Assembly: GCF_019977275.1 (NCBI RefSeq) | Contig: NZ_AP024650.1 | Location: 1,426,001-1,490,000, forward strand | Length of the DNA: 64,000 nucleotides | Source: Arthrobacter sp. StoSoilB19 | GTDB taxonomy: Bacteria > Actinomycetota > Actinomycetes > Actinomycetales > Micrococcaceae | Direction: 5' to 3' | In this document: positions 8,820-17,328 of the stretch, piece by piece | Layout: each line of letters opens with the position of its first letter | How positions within the stretch are numbered: the first letter of the stretch is position 1 | The notes under the pieces: generated by a model | Databases searched by the model: none | Told to the model about the DNA's origin: nothing | The model's input: the letters and a program-made list of their open reading frames with translations, nothing else | Program-made: the position numbers and the translations under genes

Positions 8820-10163
8820 ATGTCTGACCGCACGTCCAGCGGCGCCCCGCTGACCCGGCTCGCGGAGCGTCTCCGGCAACCCTTCCACCGGAACGGCCGC
8901 CCCACCCGGCTGCACCCCGCGGCCGTATGGTCCGAAGCCAGCAGCACCGCCCTCCTCGCCCTGGCACCCGCCGGGCGGGCTGTCCGGGACACCTGGCTGA
9001 GGTACGCCTGGCCGGTGCTGTCCGTGGTCAGCATCCTGGGGTGGTCCGTCCTGGCCGCTGCCATCCTGCTGTGGGCCACAGGCCAGGCCTTCGGTTGGCA
9101 GGAAGCCACGGCAGCGTCCATTGCCGCCTTCGCCATGTTCGTGATCGCGGTGGCCTTCATCCTCGGCAGGTCCTCCTACGGCGTGGTGCTGGACCTTGCC
9201 CGCACGCGGGTGGCGGTGGGGGACAGCGCCGTCGGCAGCATTGCCGTCACCAACACGTCGGCCCGGCCGCTGCTGCCGGCCGCGCTGGAACTGCCGGTGG
9301 GCAGCACCACGGCGGTCTTCCACCTGCCCCGGATGAAGCCCGGACAGGTCCATGAGGACCTGTTCACCATCCCCACCGCCCGGCGCGCCGTCATCGTGGT
9401 GGGACCGGTCCGCTCCGTCCGGGCCGACCCCCTGCACCTGCTGCGCCGCCAGGTCCTCTGGACCGAGCCGGAGGACCTCTTCGTCCACCCGCGCACCGTT
9501 GCCCTGGCCGGTTCCGCCGCAGGCTTCATCCGCGACCTCGAGGGCATGCCCACCACGGACCTGTCCAGCGCCGACGTCTCCTTCCACGCCCTGCGCGACT
9601 ACGTGCCCGGGGATGACCGCAGGCACATCCACTGGAAGACCACGGCCCGGACCAACAAGCTGATGGTGCGCCAGTTCGAGGAAACCCGCCGCGCCCACCT
9701 GGCCATCTCGCTGTCCATCAACACGGACGAATACGCTTCCGACAACGAGTTCGAGATGGCCATCTCGGTGGCCGCCTCCATCGGCCGGCAGGCAATCCGC
9801 GAACAGCGGGAACTGGATGTGCTCACGCAAAAAGGACCCCTGCGCTGCGAAACCGGCCGCAACATGCTTGATGACATGACCCGGATCGTCGGCACCCCGA
9901 TGCGCCGCACCGCCGTCGACCTTGCCAGGACCCTGGCCGACACGGTGCCCAATGCCTCCGTCGTGTTCTTCGTGGTGGGCAGCAATGTGACGGCAAGCCA
10001 GCTCCGTTCCGCTGCAGCCTCCGTCCCGCCCGGCGTCCGAAGCCTGGCGGTCCGGGTGGAAACCGGCGCCGCCCCCTCCAGGGCCAACATCGCAGACCTC
10101 ACTGTCCTGACGCTCGGCGACCTGGCCGACCTTGCCATCGTGCTGAGAAAGGCTGCCGCATGA
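8820..10163 (+). CDS. DUF58 domain protein, membrane-anchored
   Basis: This 447-residue protein carries two membrane segments (about residues 62-115) followed by a soluble region. The DUF58 signature YVPGDDRRHIHWKTTARTNK lies near residues 260-280, followed by LMVRQFEETRRAHL. The C-terminal part resembles a von Willebrand factor A fold (LAISLSINTD, VVFFVVGSN). DUF58 proteins are partners of MoxR ATPases; their molecular function is poorly known. The ATG at 8820 follows GAAGG by about 8 bases. Its stop overlaps the next start as ATGA (10160-10163), so it is translationally coupled to the transglutaminase-fold gene. In bifidobacteria the same domain is part of the PFNA cluster. Confidence 0.9.
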   Translation: MSDRTSSGAPLTRLAERLRQPFHRNGRPTRLHPAAVWSEASSTALLALAPAGRAVRDTWLRYAWPVLSVVSILGWSVLAAAILLWATGQAFGWQEATAASIAAFAMFVIAVAFILGRSSYGVVLDLARTRVAVGDSAVGSIAVTNTSARPLLPAALELPVGSTTAVFHLPRMKPGQVHEDLFTIPTARRAVIVVGPVRSVRADPLHLLRRQVLWTEPEDLFVHPRTVALAGSAAGFIRDLEGMPTTDLSSADVSFHALRDYVPGDDRRHIHWKTTARTNKLMVRQFEETRRAHLAISLSINTDEYASDNEFEMAISVAASIGRQAIREQRELDVLTQKGPLRCETGRNMLDDMTRIVGTPMRRTAVDLARTLADTVPNASVVFFVVGSNVTASQLRSAAASVPPGVRSLAVRVETGAAPSRANIADLTVLTLGDLADLAIVLRKAAA

Positions 10164-12778
10164 GCACCGCACCCGGCCATTCGCCACAAAGCGGTTCCCC
10201 GCAAACCCGTACCCGCCGCAAGGCCGCCACCCCGGATTCGGCCTTTGCGGACGGCCAGCCGGCCTGGCATTTCCTGATCGATGCCGGAGCCTTGGTGGTC
10301 CTGCTGGGCCTGGGCCTGCTCGGATTCGGTTTGAGCTTCGGCGGCGACCCGTACTACCTCCTGTCCGGGTTCGGCGGCATCATCCTTGGCCTGGGCATCG
10401 GCGGGGCGAACGCCCACCTGCGACTGGGGCTGCTGATCACCACCGCCCTGGCCCTGGCCGCCTACCTGGTGTTCGGAACCTTGCTGGCGGTGCCGGACGC
10501 CGCCATCGCCGGATTCGTCCCCACCCTGGATTCGCTGCGGACCCTGCTCCTGGGCGTCGTCTTCGCCTGGAAGGACATGCTGACGGTGGGGGTGCCGGTG
10601 GGAACCGCCGGCGGCGTGCTCATCGTCCCCTTCCTAAGTTCGCTGGTCCTGGCACTCGTGGCAGCGCTCCTTACCTGGCGGGCAAGGAGCCCCTACCTGC
10701 CGCTCCTGCCGGTACTGGTCCTGTTCGTCACGGGCATCGCCTTCAGCACCAACGCCGCGTTCCTGACCCTGGAACGCGGCATCGGCCTGACCGTCCTCGG
10801 CATCGCCTGGGCAACCTTCCGCCGGGACGCCCTGCGCCGGAACAGCACCCGCCGGGTAGCGGTGAACAGCCCCCAGGCGGACAGTGCCACCGCACGCCGC
10901 GCCAGGATCCGCCGGCTGGGCATGGCCGCGGGGGTGATTGCCGCCAGCGTGGGAATCACCGCGGTGGCCGCGCCAATGGTCAGCGCCGGCGATGACCGGA
11001 AGGTCCTCCGCAACGTGGTGGTACCGCCATTCGATCCCAAGGACTACATCACCCCCCTGGCCAGTTTCCGGAGCTACGTCAAGGACAAGAAGGACGACAC
11101 CCTGTTCGTCGTCAAAGGCCTCCCGCGGGACGGCCGGGTGCGCCTTGGCGCCCTGGATGCCTTCAACGGCACCAACTACAACATGGACCCCAACGGTTCG
11201 GGCAACTTCAGCAAGGTGGGCGACGCCAAGTCCATCAACACCCTGGCCGACACATCCGGGGTAGTGCCCACCAACGACTACTCGATCAGCATCAACGTGG
11301 AGGACTACCAGGGCTTCTTCGTCCCCGGCGGCCGGAAGACCACGGGCATCAGCTTTGACCAGTCCGGCTCGGCTGCGGCTGCCGGCCTCTACTTCAACCC
11401 CGGAACGGACACCGCCGTCACCACCAGCGGATTGTCCCGCGGCGACTCCTACACCGTCCAGGTGTCCGACCCCGCCAAACTCGAGCACGGGCAGCTGACA
11501 CAGTACGACTTCGCGAAGGTCTCCCTTCCCGACCCCCTGGAAGTTCCGCCGGTGGTGGGCTCCCAGGCCAACGACCTGTCCGCCGACGCGCCCACGGCCA
11601 TCGACCGGGTGCGCCAGATCGAGGCGCACTTCCAGAAGACGGGGGCCTTCAGCAACGGTTTGGTCAGCGAGGGGCAGCTCCCCAGCGTCTCCGGCCACGG
11701 TTCAGCCCGGATCCGCAACCTGCTGACCGCCAAGCAGATGCTCGGCGACGATGAACAGTACGCGGTGGCCATGTCCCTGATGCTCCGGCACCTGGGCATC
11801 CCGTCCCGCGTGGTGATGGGTTTCTACCCTGAGCCAACCAGCCCGGAGAACGGTGCGGGTGAGGCGAAGATCACCGGAAAGGACGTCCACGCCTGGGTGG
11901 AGGTCGCGTTTGAACGCGTGGGCTGGGTCAGCTTCGACCCCACCCCGCCAAAGGACAACATCCCCATTCCGCCGGACCCCGAGAACAAGTCCAAGCCCAA
12001 GCCGCAGGTGCTGCAGCCGCCGCCCCCGCCGCAGGAGCCCGCGGACCTGCCGCCGGACTCCTCACCCGACGCCTTGGACGCGGACCAGAAAAAGAACAAT
12101 CCCTGGCTGTTCTGGGGCGCCCTCCTGGGCGCGCTGGGCGTCGCCGCCATCCCGCTGGTGATCCTGGGCCTGCCGCTGTTGCTGATCGCCTTGTTGAAGG
12201 CACGACGGCGGAAGTCCCGTTTCCGGGACGGCCATCCCGCCCAGCGCGTGGGCGGGGGCTGGAACGAGGTGGTGAGCCTGGCAACCGACCTGGGTGCCGC
12301 CGTCGACACCCGTTCGACACGGCGGGAAAGCGCTGCGGTCCTGGCCGATGCCTTCCCGGCGACCCAGGGGACCACCACCATGCTGGCGCGCCGGGCCGAC
12401 GCCTCGATCTTCGGCGCCGGGGAACCAACCGAAGAGGATGTCCGCGAGTACTGGACCATCGTTGATGGTTCCCTCAAGGAGATGACCTCCGGGATAGGGT
12501 TCTGGCGGCGGCAGCAGGCACGGTTCTCGCCGCGTTCGCTGCTTGCCGACGCCCGGGCCGCGATGAACGCAGGCAAGGGCGCCAGCCTGCGCGGCGGCCG
12601 GGTGTCGCTGCCGGCGGTATCCGGGTTCATCGCTGCCCGCCGCCGTCGTGCCTCCGGCAGTGCCGGCGCACCGCCTGTTCAGCAAGGGCCTGTTCAACAA
12701 GGACCCAACCAGCAAGGACCCAACCAGCAAGGACCCAACCAGCAAGGACCCAACCAGCAAGGACCCGGCCAGCAGTGA
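10160..12778 (+). CDS. Membrane protein with transglutaminase fold lacking the catalytic cysteine
   Basis: This 872-residue protein has seven or eight N-terminal membrane segments (to about residue 275), an external transglutaminase-like region, one more membrane segment near residues 650-675 (WLFWGALLGALGVAAIPLVI) and a cytoplasmic tail. The transglutaminase core is clear: GDDEQYAVAMSLMLRHLGIP, VVMGFYPE, DVHAWVEV (H577) and SFDPTPP (D593). In the active-site motif G-x-C-E-Q-F/Y the Cys is Asp (D531), so classical thiol chemistry should not occur. A Pro-rich linker (PPPPPQEPADLPP) precedes the last membrane segment. The tail ends in 6.4 copies of a QQGPx repeat. ATGA overlap couples it to DUF58, and its stop overlaps the next GTG. 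It matches the 'tgm' member of PFNA-type clusters. Confidence 0.9.
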   Translation: MSTAPGHSPQSGSPQTRTRRKAATPDSAFADGQPAWHFLIDAGALVVLLGLGLLGFGLSFGGDPYYLLSGFGGIILGLGIGGANAHLRLGLLITTALALAAYLVFGTLLAVPDAAIAGFVPTLDSLRTLLLGVVFAWKDMLTVGVPVGTAGGVLIVPFLSSLVLALVAALLTWRARSPYLPLLPVLVLFVTGIAFSTNAAFLTLERGIGLTVLGIAWATFRRDALRRNSTRRVAVNSPQADSATARRARIRRLGMAAGVIAASVGITAVAAPMVSAGDDRKVLRNVVVPPFDPKDYITPLASFRSYVKDKKDDTLFVVKGLPRDGRVRLGALDAFNGTNYNMDPNGSGNFSKVGDAKSINTLADTSGVVPTNDYSISINVEDYQGFFVPGGRKTTGISFDQSGSAAAAGLYFNPGTDTAVTTSGLSRGDSYTVQVSDPAKLEHGQLTQYDFAKVSLPDPLEVPPVVGSQANDLSADAPTAIDRVRQIEAHFQKTGAFSNGLVSEGQLPSVSGHGSARIRNLLTAKQMLGDDEQYAVAMSLMLRHLGIPSRVVMGFYPEPTSPENGAGEAKITGKDVHAWVEVAFERVGWVSFDPTPPKDNIPIPPDPENKSKPKPQVLQPPPPPQEPADLPPDSSPDALDADQKKNNPWLFWGALLGALGVAAIPLVILGLPLLLIALLKARRRKSRFRDGHPAQRVGGGWNEVVSLATDLGAAVDTRSTRRESAAVLADAFPATQGTTTMLARRADASIFGAGEPTEEDVREYWTIVDGSLKEMTSGIGFWRRQQARFSPRSLLADARAAMNAGKGASLRGGRVSLPAVSGFIAARRRRASGSAGAPPVQQGPVQQGPNQQGPNQQGPNQQGPNQQGPGQQ
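12680..12775 (+). repeat. In-frame 15-bp tandem repeat encoding a QQGPx tail
   Basis: A 15-base unit of the form CCAACCAGCAAGGAC is repeated about 6.4 times. It encodes QQGPV, QQGPN four times, QQGPG and a final QQ. The central copies are identical at DNA level, so the copy number could vary by slippage without shifting frame. Confidence 0.9.
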
Positions 12779-14412
12779 CCTTCGATCCCGAACGCTGCCC
12801 GCGCTGCCGGCAGCCCGTCCCCGCGGGTGCCACGTTCTGCACTGCCTGCGGCGCGCCGCTGCCCAACAGGGCGGCGCGCCGCCCCCGCACCCCGGACCTG
12901 CCGGCGGACCAAGCAAGGAGCGATCCCGGGGAAGCGCGCCCCGCGCACTCGTCCGGGATTCCCGGTACTATCCCGGTAGTAGAAAGGCCCCCGGCACAGC
13001 CGGCGGGCACCGCATTGACGGGCACCGCGCAAGCGGGCACCTTGCATACGGGTACCGTGCCGGGCAGGACCGGCGGTTCCACAAGGGTGGGGGCCGCTCC
13101 AGGGGGAGGAACGGGAATGGCAGTGAACCTTCAGCTTGTTCCGGCTGCGGCAGGCAAGCGGCTTGGCGCTGCCGTCATTGATTGGCTGCCTGGGGTGGCG
13201 GTGCTGGTGGTGACGTTTGCCATCGGATTCGCCGGGATTACCCGCACCAGAAGCGGTGGCTTCATTGTCTATGACACGTCCTCTCTGGTGCTCTTTGGCG
13301 GCATCGGCCTTGGCCTGACCCTGGGTTACCTCTTCGTTGTGCTCGGGCTGGAAGCACGCACCGGCAAAACGCCCGGGAACCTGCTGATGGGCATCCGCAG
13401 CGCGGACCAGGACGGTTACGCTCCCGGCGCCGGCGCCGTGTTCCTGCGTGGCCTCATCACCGGAGCAGGCATCCTGTTGGCCGTGCTGGCCGCCGTGCTG
13501 GTGGTGGTCTTCAAGTGGTTTGACGCCGCCGTGCCCATCCTTGGCCCGCTGCTCCTGGTGGGTGGCGCGTGGGCCGTGCTGGTGGTGGTTTCCAGCCGGT
13601 GGGACAGGGACGGCGGACTGCGGGGCTGGAATGACACCGCCGCCAAGACCCTGGTGTTCGATGTCAAGGCGGGCCGCGACCCCATCACCACCGGCGGCAT
13701 CCAAGGGCCCTACAGCTTCGCGCCCCTGGACCTGCCGCCCGTGCAGCAGGTCCTGTCGCCGATGGCCGGCGCCAACGTGGCCCAAACTCCCGTACACCCA
13801 GCCCCCGGACACCCAGCCCCCGGACACCCAGCCCCCGTACACGCAGCCCCTGTACACCCAGCCCCTCATGCCCCTCTGCAAACCCCTGCGGCGCAACCTC
13901 CGGCTCCGGCACCCCAGGCACCTTCGCCGTCGGCCGCCCTGCCGTCGCAGACCTTGCCCTACAGCCCACCTGCCTCCTTCGCGCCGCCGCCCGCCGCCGG
14001 CCACCGGATGCCCCCGCCGCATGTGGACGACGACGTCGAACGCACCCAGGTGCGGCCCGGAACCGGCGGCCCCGCCCCTGTGGCTGTCCTCCGTATCCGC
14101 CTGGACGACGGCCGCGACTTCCAGCTGGACCGCAGCGTCCTGGTGGGCCGGAACCCGGTGGGGCAGGCCGGGGAACAGCAGGCCCAGCTGTTGGCTGTGG
14201 ATGACCCCGGCCGTTCGATCTCCAAGACGCACCTGCACCTGCTCACCGACGGCGCGGGCATCTGGGTGACGGACCGCCAGTCAACCAATGGAAGCGCCGT
14301 CACCACCCCGGACGGCCTGCGCACCCCCTTGGTGCCGGGCGTCCCCACGTTTGTTACCCCGGGATCCAGCGTGCACTTTGGAGACCGTACCTTTTACCTA
14401 GGACAGGCATGA
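12775..14412 (+). CDS. Zinc-ribbon, RDD membrane domain and FHA domain protein
   Basis: This protein of 545 residues has three parts. A short N-terminal zinc ribbon has C8, C11, C22 and C25 (CPRC and CTAC). An RDD-type membrane domain lies at about residues 120-300 (AAAGKRLGAAVIDWLPG; TGKTPGNLLMGIR). A C-terminal FHA domain lies at about 440-545 (VGRNPVG, SISKTHLHL, STNGSAV), which would bind phosphothreonine peptides in the cytoplasm. A Pro-rich linker with HPAPx repeats joins the last two. The GTG at 12775 overlaps the previous stop (GTGA), and its own stop overlaps the phosphatase ATG. Position beside the kinase and phosphatase suggests it docks phosphorylated cluster proteins to the membrane. 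Confidence 0.88.
   Translation: MTFDPERCPRCRQPVPAGATFCTACGAPLPNRAARRPRTPDLPADQARSDPGEARPAHSSGIPGTIPVVERPPAQPAGTALTGTAQAGTLHTGTVPGRTGGSTRVGAAPGGGTGMAVNLQLVPAAAGKRLGAAVIDWLPGVAVLVVTFAIGFAGITRTRSGGFIVYDTSSLVLFGGIGLGLTLGYLFVVLGLEARTGKTPGNLLMGIRSADQDGYAPGAGAVFLRGLITGAGILLAVLAAVLVVVFKWFDAAVPILGPLLLVGGAWAVLVVVSSRWDRDGGLRGWNDTAAKTLVFDVKAGRDPITTGGIQGPYSFAPLDLPPVQQVLSPMAGANVAQTPVHPAPGHPAPGHPAPVHAAPVHPAPHAPLQTPAAQPPAPAPQAPSPSAALPSQTLPYSPPASFAPPPAAGHRMPPPHVDDDVERTQVRPGTGGPAPVAVLRIRLDDGRDFQLDRSVLVGRNPVGQAGEQQAQLLAVDDPGRSISKTHLHLLTDGAGIWVTDRQSTNGSAVTTPDGLRTPLVPGVPTFVTPGSSVHFGDRTFYLGQA
13795..13869 (+). repeat. In-frame 15-bp repeat encoding HPAPx
   Basis: Five 15-base units (CACCCAGCCCCCGGA type) encode HPAPG, HPAPG, HPAPV, HAAPV and HPAPH in the linker before the FHA domain. 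It is a flexible, probably length-variable spacer. Confidence 0.85.
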
Positions 14413-15341
14413 ACCAGCACCCCGCCAGTGTTTCCACCATCCAGCCGGGGCCGGGACTCAGCCTCAGCTACGGCTACGGAACGGACAGGGGACTCCGCCG
14501 GGAGTTGAACGAGGATTCGTATATCGCCGCCGATCCCGTCTTCGCCGTCGCTGACGGCATGGGCGGCCATGAAGCCGGCGAAATCGCCAGCGGCCTGTGC
14601 GTGCGGGCCCTGGCCGGGATTCCCCAGGTGGCCACGGGGGAGCGGAGCATCACCGCTGCCGTCCTGCAGCAGTACCTGGTGCGTGCGGACAACTCGATCC
14701 GTGAGGCCACCGGAGCCCGTGCCGGCACCACCCTTACCGGTGCTGTCGTGGTGGAACAGATGGGCATGCCGTACTGGCTGGTGGTGAACATCGGCGATTC
14801 CCGCACGTACCGGCTCAGCCAGGGACGGTTCGAGCAGATCAGCGTCGACCACTCGGAGGTCCAGGAACTCGTGGACGCGGGCGAAATCACCGCCCAGGAG
14901 GCCACCGTGCACCCGCGGCGGCACGTGGTCACCCGGGCCCTGGGCACGGGCGACGAGACGGAAGCGGACTACTGGCTCCTTCCCGTGGAGGAAGGCGACC
15001 GCGTCCTGGTCTGCTCCGACGGCCTGACGGGGGAACTGGCAGACGATGACATCCTCCGGATCCTCAGCAGCGTGGCGGATCCGCAGGAGGCGGTGGACGC
15101 CCTGATCCAGGCCGCCCTGCGCAGCGGCGGCCGGGACAACGTCACGGCCATCGTGGTGGATGCCAGGAACGTTTCGAACGACGACGGCGCTGGCACCACC
15201 GCGCCCCGCCTCACCTCCGCTGACGGGGACGAAGTGACCCTGCCGCGGCCGCAGGCATCCGAAGCCGTGACGCAGCCCCTGCCCGCACCGGTGGAGGAGA
15301 CCGCGGACCACAACGGGGAGCCGGACGATGACCGCCGCTAG
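14409..15341 (+). CDS. PP2C-family Ser/Thr protein phosphatase
   Basis: This 310-residue cytoplasmic metal-dependent phosphatase shows the bacterial PP2C (PrpC/PstP) motifs in order: RRELNEDSY (about 30-38), VADGMGGHEAGE (about 48-59), NIGDSRTYRL, VCSDGLTGEL and GRDNVTAIVV. The metal-binding Asp residues are all present. The last ~50 residues are a Pro/Ala-rich tail without a membrane segment, unlike mycobacterial PstP. The ATG at 14409 overlaps the previous stop by 4 bases, and the 3' end overlaps the next gene by 14 bases. It most likely reverses phosphorylation by the kinase encoded at 17325. Confidence 0.95.
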   Translation: MNQHPASVSTIQPGPGLSLSYGYGTDRGLRRELNEDSYIAADPVFAVADGMGGHEAGEIASGLCVRALAGIPQVATGERSITAAVLQQYLVRADNSIREATGARAGTTLTGAVVVEQMGMPYWLVVNIGDSRTYRLSQGRFEQISVDHSEVQELVDAGEITAQEATVHPRRHVVTRALGTGDETEADYWLLPVEEGDRVLVCSDGLTGELADDDILRILSSVADPQEAVDALIQAALRSGGRDNVTAIVVDARNVSNDDGAGTTAPRLTSADGDEVTLPRPQASEAVTQPLPAPVEETADHNGEPDDDRR

Positions 15342-17328
15342 CTACATCCCCGGCACCTGGCTGGGCATTGTCAGGTCCCGCACCGCAGTCCTCCTGGGCC
15401 CCGGGTCGCCCGCGGAACTCGCAGGCGCATTGTGGGAACTCCTGGGCGGCCGGCCTGAGCCGCACGAGATCCTCGCCGCCGTGACCAGCACTTCCGGCGG
15501 ATCCCTCACCCGCATCCCATCCTTCGGCATCCTGGATTTCAACGGATCCCTGCGGGTTTTCCTGCGGGGCGACATCGACCTCACCGTCGAACAGCCCGGG
15601 GGAGCCGTGGACCTCGACGGCCGGGACGTGACCACCTGGAACGAACGCAAATTCGTGGTCCCCGGCACGTGCCGGGTGGCGATTGCGGCTGGGACCACCG
15701 GTACCGCCGGGCTCGCCACCGAACAACCCGAGCTGCCGCTCGGTGAGGGCGTGGTGCTGCTGCAGTCCCTGACCCTGGGCGCACGCTCCGGCCCGGCTGC
15801 GGTCGATGCTCCGGCCGCAGCGGATGCTGTTGCACCGGCGGAAAATTCCGGCAGCGACGAGGCTTCTGCTGCTCCCGCCGGCCAGGCCCCGGCTGACCTG
15901 CGGGAGCCGGACGTTCCGGACGAGGCGGAAGACCTGCCCGAAACCACGCTCCTGCCCGGGCATGCAGCCTCGGCCGAAACGGTGCTGGGGGTCATCGAAG
16001 AGGACGTTGATGAACGCCCGGCCGACGGGGTGGTCGATCCAGCGGAAGCCGCACACGCCCATGCCCGGGAAGCCCATGACCCCGATGCCACTATTGCCCC
16101 GGATTTCATTATTGGTGCCGGCGGGGAGCGCGGTGCCTTCGGCGAGCCTGGCATCGACGGGGAGCGCGGCGCTGAGGGAGAAGCTGTGGGGAATGCTTCA
16201 GGTGAGCCCGCCCCAATTGAGGTGCCGGAGACAGGCTCCGCCGGCGTAGCCCCCACCGGAGCCGGCGCCGGTCCCGCAGCGGAGATGACGACGTCCTATG
16301 ACCATCTCTGGGACCGCACCGTCATGCGGCACATCGAAGACGCTGCCGTGCGTGAGGACCCTGACGACGATTCCGGCCAGGTGTCCCCGCAGCAGCGCCC
16401 GGCCCTGCCGGCAGCCGAACCCCTGCCCGCCCTCCGCAGCCCGGAGGACCCGGCCCCGGATGTGCCGGCAGCCGGTCCCGGGACTGCGACAGAGACCGAC
16501 AGCCGCCATCAACCCACACCTGGCGCCGGACTTGGAGTTGGATCCAGTGCCGGTACAACTGGAGAGCCCTCCGGCCGGCCCCGTCCTGCCTCCGCCGGCG
16601 TCCTCATCGACTCCGTCCCGTGGCGCACGGGGGGAGCTACGCCGGCCCACGACGCCCCTGGCTTCACCCCGCCGCCAAACCACGGCACGCCACTGGCTCC
16701 ACCGGCATCCGGGGCACCTGCGCCCGTCGTACCGGCGCCTGCTGTATCCGGCACCGGCACCGGCTTCGACCCCGACCACGATGGCCAGACAGTGATGAAA
16801 AGCAGCCTGCCGGGAACCGCGTCCGGTCCGGCAACAAACGCGCCGGCCGTCCAGCAGGACCCCGCCAATGGACAAATGGTGCTGGCCCGCGTCTGTGCCC
16901 AGGGCCACGCCAACCCACCCACACGTGCCCTCTGCAGCGCCTGCGGGGCTGCCCTGCTGCCGGATGCCGTGCAGGTGGCCCGTCCCAGGCTGGGCCGGAT
17001 GCGCCTGTCCACCGGCGAACTGCTGGACCTCGACCAGTCGATGGTCATCGGCAGGCAGCCGTCAGTGTCCCGGGTGCAGGGCGGCGTGATGCCGCGGCTC
17101 GTCCAGGTGGCAAGCCCCGGCGGCGACATTTCCCGGTCCCACGTCGAGGTGCGGCTTGAGGGCTGGCACGTGATGCTCTGCGACCTCAAGGCCACCAACG
17201 GCACTGTCCTGGTCCGCGAAGGCCAACCGCCGCGCCGCCTGGCCCAGAACGAGATGGCCATCCTGCTCGACGGCGACATCGCGGAGCTGGGCGACAACAT
17301 CTCACTGCGTTTTGAGGAGATTCCTTGA
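15328..17328 (+). CDS. FHA-domain protein with zinc-ribbon and unknown N-terminal domain
   Basis: This protein has 666 residues. The N-terminal ~150 residues form a compact region that I do not recognise (GTWLGIVRSRTAVLLGPG; IPSFGILDFNGSLRVFLRGD). It is followed by ~350 residues of acidic, Pro/Ala-rich disordered sequence. Near residues 520-545 a zinc-ribbon-like C-x3-H...C-x2-C (CAQGH, CSAC) precedes a C-terminal FHA domain with IGRQPS, DISRSHVEV and ATNGTVLV. The start lies inside the phosphatase gene (14-base overlap), and its stop overlaps the TTG of the kinase. It is probably a substrate or reader of the neighbouring kinase. No membrane segment is visible. Confidence 0.82.
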   Translation: MTAASYIPGTWLGIVRSRTAVLLGPGSPAELAGALWELLGGRPEPHEILAAVTSTSGGSLTRIPSFGILDFNGSLRVFLRGDIDLTVEQPGGAVDLDGRDVTTWNERKFVVPGTCRVAIAAGTTGTAGLATEQPELPLGEGVVLLQSLTLGARSGPAAVDAPAAADAVAPAENSGSDEASAAPAGQAPADLREPDVPDEAEDLPETTLLPGHAASAETVLGVIEEDVDERPADGVVDPAEAAHAHAREAHDPDATIAPDFIIGAGGERGAFGEPGIDGERGAEGEAVGNASGEPAPIEVPETGSAGVAPTGAGAGPAAEMTTSYDHLWDRTVMRHIEDAAVREDPDDDSGQVSPQQRPALPAAEPLPALRSPEDPAPDVPAAGPGTATETDSRHQPTPGAGLGVGSSAGTTGEPSGRPRPASAGVLIDSVPWRTGGATPAHDAPGFTPPPNHGTPLAPPASGAPAPVVPAPAVSGTGTGFDPDHDGQTVMKSSLPGTASGPATNAPAVQQDPANGQMVLARVCAQGHANPPTRALCSACGAALLPDAVQVARPRLGRMRLSTGELLDLDQSMVIGRQPSVSRVQGGVMPRLVQVASPGGDISRSHVEVRLEGWHVMLCDLKATNGTVLVREGQPPRRLAQNEMAILLDGDIAELGDNISLRFEEIP

